Assembly: GCA_015655255.1 (NCBI GenBank)
Contig: JAATFJ010000050.1
Location: 1 to 7,065, forward strand
DNA length: 7,065 nucleotides
Direction of reading: 5' to 3'
DNA from: Actinomycetales bacterium
Lineage (GTDB): Bacteria; Actinomycetota; Actinomycetes; Actinomycetales; Microbacteriaceae
In this document: positions 5,453 to 7,065 of the stretch, one piece after another
Numbering within the stretch: position 1 is the stretch's first letter
Layout of the letters: every line of letters starts with the position of its first letter
The notes under the pieces: model-generated
Seen by the model: the letters and a program-made list of their open reading frames with translations, nothing else
Told to the model about the DNA's origin: nothing
The model's database searches: none
Position numbers and translations under genes: made by a program

Positions 5453-6580
5453 ATGCTGCTGAGCCTGTCGAACACGCCGCGTGACTATGCCTGGGGTTCT
5501 CCCTCCCTCCTTGCCGAGCTGGAGGGGAGGACGCCGACGGGCGTCCCGGAGGCCGAGGTGTGGTTCGGAGACCATCCCGGCGATCCCGCTGACGTCGCCG
5601 GGGCGACGACGCTCGATGCCGTCACAGGCGGCACCCTGCCCTATCTGCTCAAGCTCCTCGCGGCGGGGAGCCCGCTGTCGATCCAGGTGCATCCCACGAT
5701 CGCCCAGGCGCAAGAGGGGCGACGTCGCGAGGAAGGGCTCGCGGAGCACGATCCGGCACGCAACAACCGCGACGCGAACCATAAGCCGGAACTCATCGTC
5801 GCCCTGAGCGAGCGCTTCGAGGCGCTGGGCGGGCTGCGCCCCCTGGACCGCACGCTGCGTCTTCTCGACGCCTTCGCCGACGACGGGGTCGTCGCGCCGC
5901 TGCGCGATCGCCTCGTCGCGGGCCAGCTCAACGACGTCATCGGGTGGCTGCTCTCCGGTCAGGCGCAGGAGGAGGTCGTCGCGATCATCGGAGCGCTGGA
6001 GACGGCCACCTCGGACGAGTTCGACGCCGAACTGCGCGCGGTGCGGACGATAGCGGCGCGCTATCCCGGCGACCCCGGCGTCGTCGTCGCGCTCCTCATG
6101 AACTACATCGTGCTGGGACGCGGCGAGGGGATCTTCCTCCGTGCGGGGCTCCTGCACGCCTATGTCTCCGGTCTGGGGGTGGAGATTATGGCGGCGAGCG
6201 ACAATGTCCTGCGCGGCGGGCTCACCCCCAAGCACATCGATGTGGCCGAACTGCTCTCCGTGCTCGATGCGACCCCGGGGGACGTGCCCGTGCTGCGCCC
6301 CGCGGAGGGGCCGATCACGAGGTACCCCGCGGCCGTGCCGGACTTCTCGATCGCCCGTATCACCCTGGCCTCGATGCCTTTCACGGTCGACGTCACCGGT
6401 CCTGCGATGGTGCTCGCCACGGCGGGAGAGGTGGCCGTGCGCGCGGCCGGCGGGGACACCCGTGCTGTGCCCGTCGGCACGGCGGTCTTCGCGACCGCGG
6501 ACGAGCGCTCCCTCGTGCTCTCCGGGACGGGGGAGGTCTTCCTCGCCCAGCCCGGTCGGCCCGCGTCAGATCCCGTCTGA
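5453..6580 (+). CDS. manA: Mannose-6-phosphate isomerase, class I (phosphomannose isomerase)
   Basis: Predicted 375-residue cytoplasmic zinc enzyme that interconverts fructose 6-phosphate and mannose 6-phosphate, the entry to GDP-mannose and mannosylated envelope glycans. All four zinc ligands of type I PMIs are recognisable: Gln-78 and His-80 in SPLSIQVHP, Glu-113 in NHKPELIVAL, and His-235 in GLLHAYVSG. The C-terminal signature is intact, with ASDNVLRGGLTPKHID at 248-263 including the active-site Arg-254 and Lys-260. The N-terminal NTPRDYAWGS is also typical. Length is close to the usual bacterial value of about 390. No ribosome site precedes the ATG at 5453, but a TANNNT -10 six bases upstream makes a leaderless start likely. 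It is divergent from the ligase-like pair and followed by whiB. In Mycobacterium tuberculosis manA (Rv3255c) and whiB2 (Rv3260c) also lie close together, which supports both assignments. Confidence 0.96.
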   Translation: MLLSLSNTPRDYAWGSPSLLAELEGRTPTGVPEAEVWFGDHPGDPADVAGATTLDAVTGGTLPYLLKLLAAGSPLSIQVHPTIAQAQEGRRREEGLAEHDPARNNRDANHKPELIVALSERFEALGGLRPLDRTLRLLDAFADDGVVAPLRDRLVAGQLNDVIGWLLSGQAQEEVVAIIGALETATSDEFDAELRAVRTIAARYPGDPGVVVALLMNYIVLGRGEGIFLRAGLLHAYVSGLGVEIMAASDNVLRGGLTPKHIDVAELLSVLDATPGDVPVLRPAEGPITRYPAAVPDFSIARITLASMPFTVDVTGPAMVLATAGEVAVRAAGGDTRAVPVGTAVFATADERSLVLSGTGEVFLAQPGRPASDPV

Positions 6581-6588
6581 GCCGCGCC

Positions 6589-6603
6589 GTCGCCTGTGGC
6601 GAC
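6589..6603 (+). terminator. Small hairpin after manA, possible terminator
   Basis: GTCGCC-TGT-GGCGAC forms a perfect 6-bp stem with a 3-base loop 8 bp after the manA stop. No T run follows, so it would be a weak or Rho-assisted terminator. The larger inverted repeat at 6633-6665 could also serve manA termination. Confidence 0.35.
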
Positions 6604-6632
6604 ACGCCCGACGCGACACGCCGAAGAACGTC

Positions 6633-6665
6633 CGTAAACCTTCAATTACTCCTTGAGGGTTTACG
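6633..6665. repeat. 33-bp inverted repeat upstream of the whiB promoter, candidate operator
   Basis: Arms CGTAAACCTTCAA (6633-6645) and TTGAGGGTTTACG (6653-6665) match at 12 of 13 positions around the 7-base spacer at 6646-6652. The single mismatch would be a G-U pair in RNA. The element is conspicuously AT-rich compared with its surroundings and ends 9 bp before the whiB -35 box. Its centre is about 61 bp upstream of the predicted transcription start, a usual spot for a dimeric activator. It could instead be a manA terminator. The binding protein is not identifiable from sequence. Confidence 0.6.
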
Positions 6666-6674
6666 ATCCACGAC

Positions 6675-6703
6675 TTGACCGCAGCGAATCACACGGGTGT
6701 AAT
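6675..6703 (+). promoter_or_regulatory. SigA-type promoter of whiB
   Basis: TTGACC (6675-6680) and TGTAAT (6698-6703) are each one base from consensus and are 17 bp apart. Transcription should start near 6710, giving a leader of about 45 bases with GAGGAG before the ATG at 6755. The start would also fall just before an in-frame ATG at 6713, so a second, nearly leaderless start is possible that adds 14 basic residues (MARRGARRQGEENH). Confidence 0.75.
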
Positions 6704-6754
6704 TAGGTGAGCATGGCCCGGCGGGGGGCAAGAAGACAGGGCGAGGAGAACCAC

Positions 6755-6823
6755 ATGACGGGATACCGTTCCGATGTCCCAGAGAACTGGTACGTCGATC
6801 CGGTCAATCTCGGCGTTCCCTGA
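6755..6823 (+). CDS. 22-codon leader ORF, or interrupted N-terminus, of the WhiB gene
   Basis: The ATG at 6755 follows GAGGAG (6743-6748) with a six-base spacer, the best ribosome site in the window. It encodes 22 residues, beginning MTGYRSDVPENW and continuing YVDPVNLGVP, then TGA at 6821-6823. The WhiB domain continues in exactly this frame with no lost or gained base. The peptide looks like folded-protein sequence, not a random uORF, and I recall similar N-termini on WhiB2-like proteins of Microbacteriaceae, though I cannot confirm this here. Three readings remain: a real leader peptide whose termination feeds translation of the GTG at 6824, a G-to-T, C-to-T or G-to-A change that truncated a longer WhiB protein, or a base-call error. 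Nothing suggests selenocysteine insertion. Confidence 0.6.
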   Translation: MTGYRSDVPENWYVDPVNLGVP

Positions 6824-7065
6824 GTGCGGCACGTCGAAAGTGATGAGGACAACGCTCTCGCCTGGCAGACCGATGCGCTGTGCGCGCAGACCGATCCCGA
6901 GGCCTTCTTCCCGGAGAAGGGCGGATCGACGCGGGATGCGAAGCGGATCTGCACCTCGTGCGATGTGCGGGCGCAGTGCCTCGAATATGCGCTGCAGAAC
7001 GATGAGCGATTCGGCATCTGGGGCGGGCTCAGCGAGCGCGAGCGCCGCAAGCTCAAGCGCAGGGC
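6824..7065 (+). CDS. whiB2: WhiB-family [4Fe-4S] transcriptional regulator, WhiB2/WhmD-like, 3' truncated by window
   Basis: Actinobacterial redox-sensitive regulator; WhiB2/WhmD is required for normal septation in mycobacteria and WhiB for sporulation septation in Streptomyces. From GTG 6824, 80 complete codons are visible. Cluster cysteines are at 20, 43, 46 and 52 (spacing C-X22-C-X2-C-X5-C). LCAQTDPEAFFPEKGGST is the diagnostic WhiB2-type stretch, clearly different from WhiB1, WhiB3 or WhiB7. FGIWGGLSE (63-71) is the family turn contacting the sigma factor, and the basic ERERRKLKRR tail binds DNA. Only a few residues should be missing beyond base 7065. The GTG directly follows an in-frame TGA and has no ribosome site of its own, so expression would rely on coupling from the ATG at 6755 or on readthrough. 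If the TGA is an error, the true gene starts at 6755. Function as a WhiB2 protein is very likely; the start is not settled. Confidence 0.9.
   Translation, partial: MRHVESDEDNALAWQTDALCAQTDPEAFFPEKGGSTRDAKRICTSCDVRAQCLEYALQNDERFGIWGGLSERERRKLKRR

Noticed and set aside
3993..5462. Long + strand open frame (489 codons) opposite the first ligase-like gene
   Set aside because: It is very rich in Arg, Glu, Asp and His with no hydrophobic core or family motif, as expected for the antisense of a membrane-protein gene at high GC. The minus-strand frame carries clear ligase motifs.
6821..6823. Selenocysteine readthrough at the WhiB TGA
   Set aside because: The residue is not at a cluster or redox position, no selenocysteine insertion hairpin is evident directly downstream, and WhiB proteins are not known selenoproteins.
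1..7065. CRISPR array, tRNA/rRNA gene, insertion sequence or phage attachment site
   Set aside because: No regularly spaced repeats, tRNA-like cloverleaf, transposase motif or long terminal inverted repeats were seen by reading both strands.

Overview
The window is a high-GC stretch with dense, overlapping genes and some GTG starts. A WhiB-family iron-sulfur regulator at the right edge, found only in Actinobacteria and their phages, makes this an actinobacterium. Gene style and content fit Microbacteriaceae (Microbacterium-like), but that placement is inference. The region is a cell-envelope glycan locus that runs into a conserved manA-whiB neighbourhood.

Left part (1-2224): the 3' two-thirds or so of a polysaccharide-export ABC ATPase (Wzt/RfbE/TagH type) runs rightwards. 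It meets, tail to tail, a leftward two-gene unit: a GT2 glycosyltransferase resembling galactofuranosyltransferases, and a small membrane-anchored Ser/Pro-rich protein joined to it by an ATGA overlap. The stop codons of the convergent genes lie 9 bp apart, inside a compact palindrome.

Middle (2225-2667): a 443-bp gap without an intact gene. It holds a perfect 13-bp stem-loop just upstream of the glycosyltransferase, a second GC-rich hairpin, and what reads as a decayed N-terminal piece of a GalE-type nucleotide-sugar epimerase on the + strand, with a nonsense codon, a deletion and a frameshift.

Right of the gap (2668-5393): two leftward polytopic O-antigen ligase/polymerase-like (WaaL/Wzy_C) genes overlap by GTGA and look like diverged paralogues. 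They start back to back with rightward manA (mannose-6-phosphate isomerase, 5453-6580), which has all four zinc ligands and a probable leaderless start.

Right edge (6581-7065): manA is followed by a small hairpin, a 33-bp near-perfect inverted repeat, a very good SigA-type promoter, and a WhiB2/WhmD-like gene cut by the window end. Its well-signalled ATG (GAGGAG at 6743-6748) opens a frame that hits an in-frame TGA after 22 codons. The WhiB domain continues in that same frame, starting with GTG directly after the TGA. This is the most unusual feature here: a conserved leader peptide with stop-start coupling, a nonsense mutation in the N-terminus of an often essential regulator, or a sequence error.

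Taken together, ManA feeds GDP-mannose and related sugar supply, the GT2 enzyme builds a glycan, the ABC ATPase powers export, and the WaaL-like proteins polymerise or ligate outside the membrane. No mobile element, CRISPR array, tRNA or rRNA was seen.
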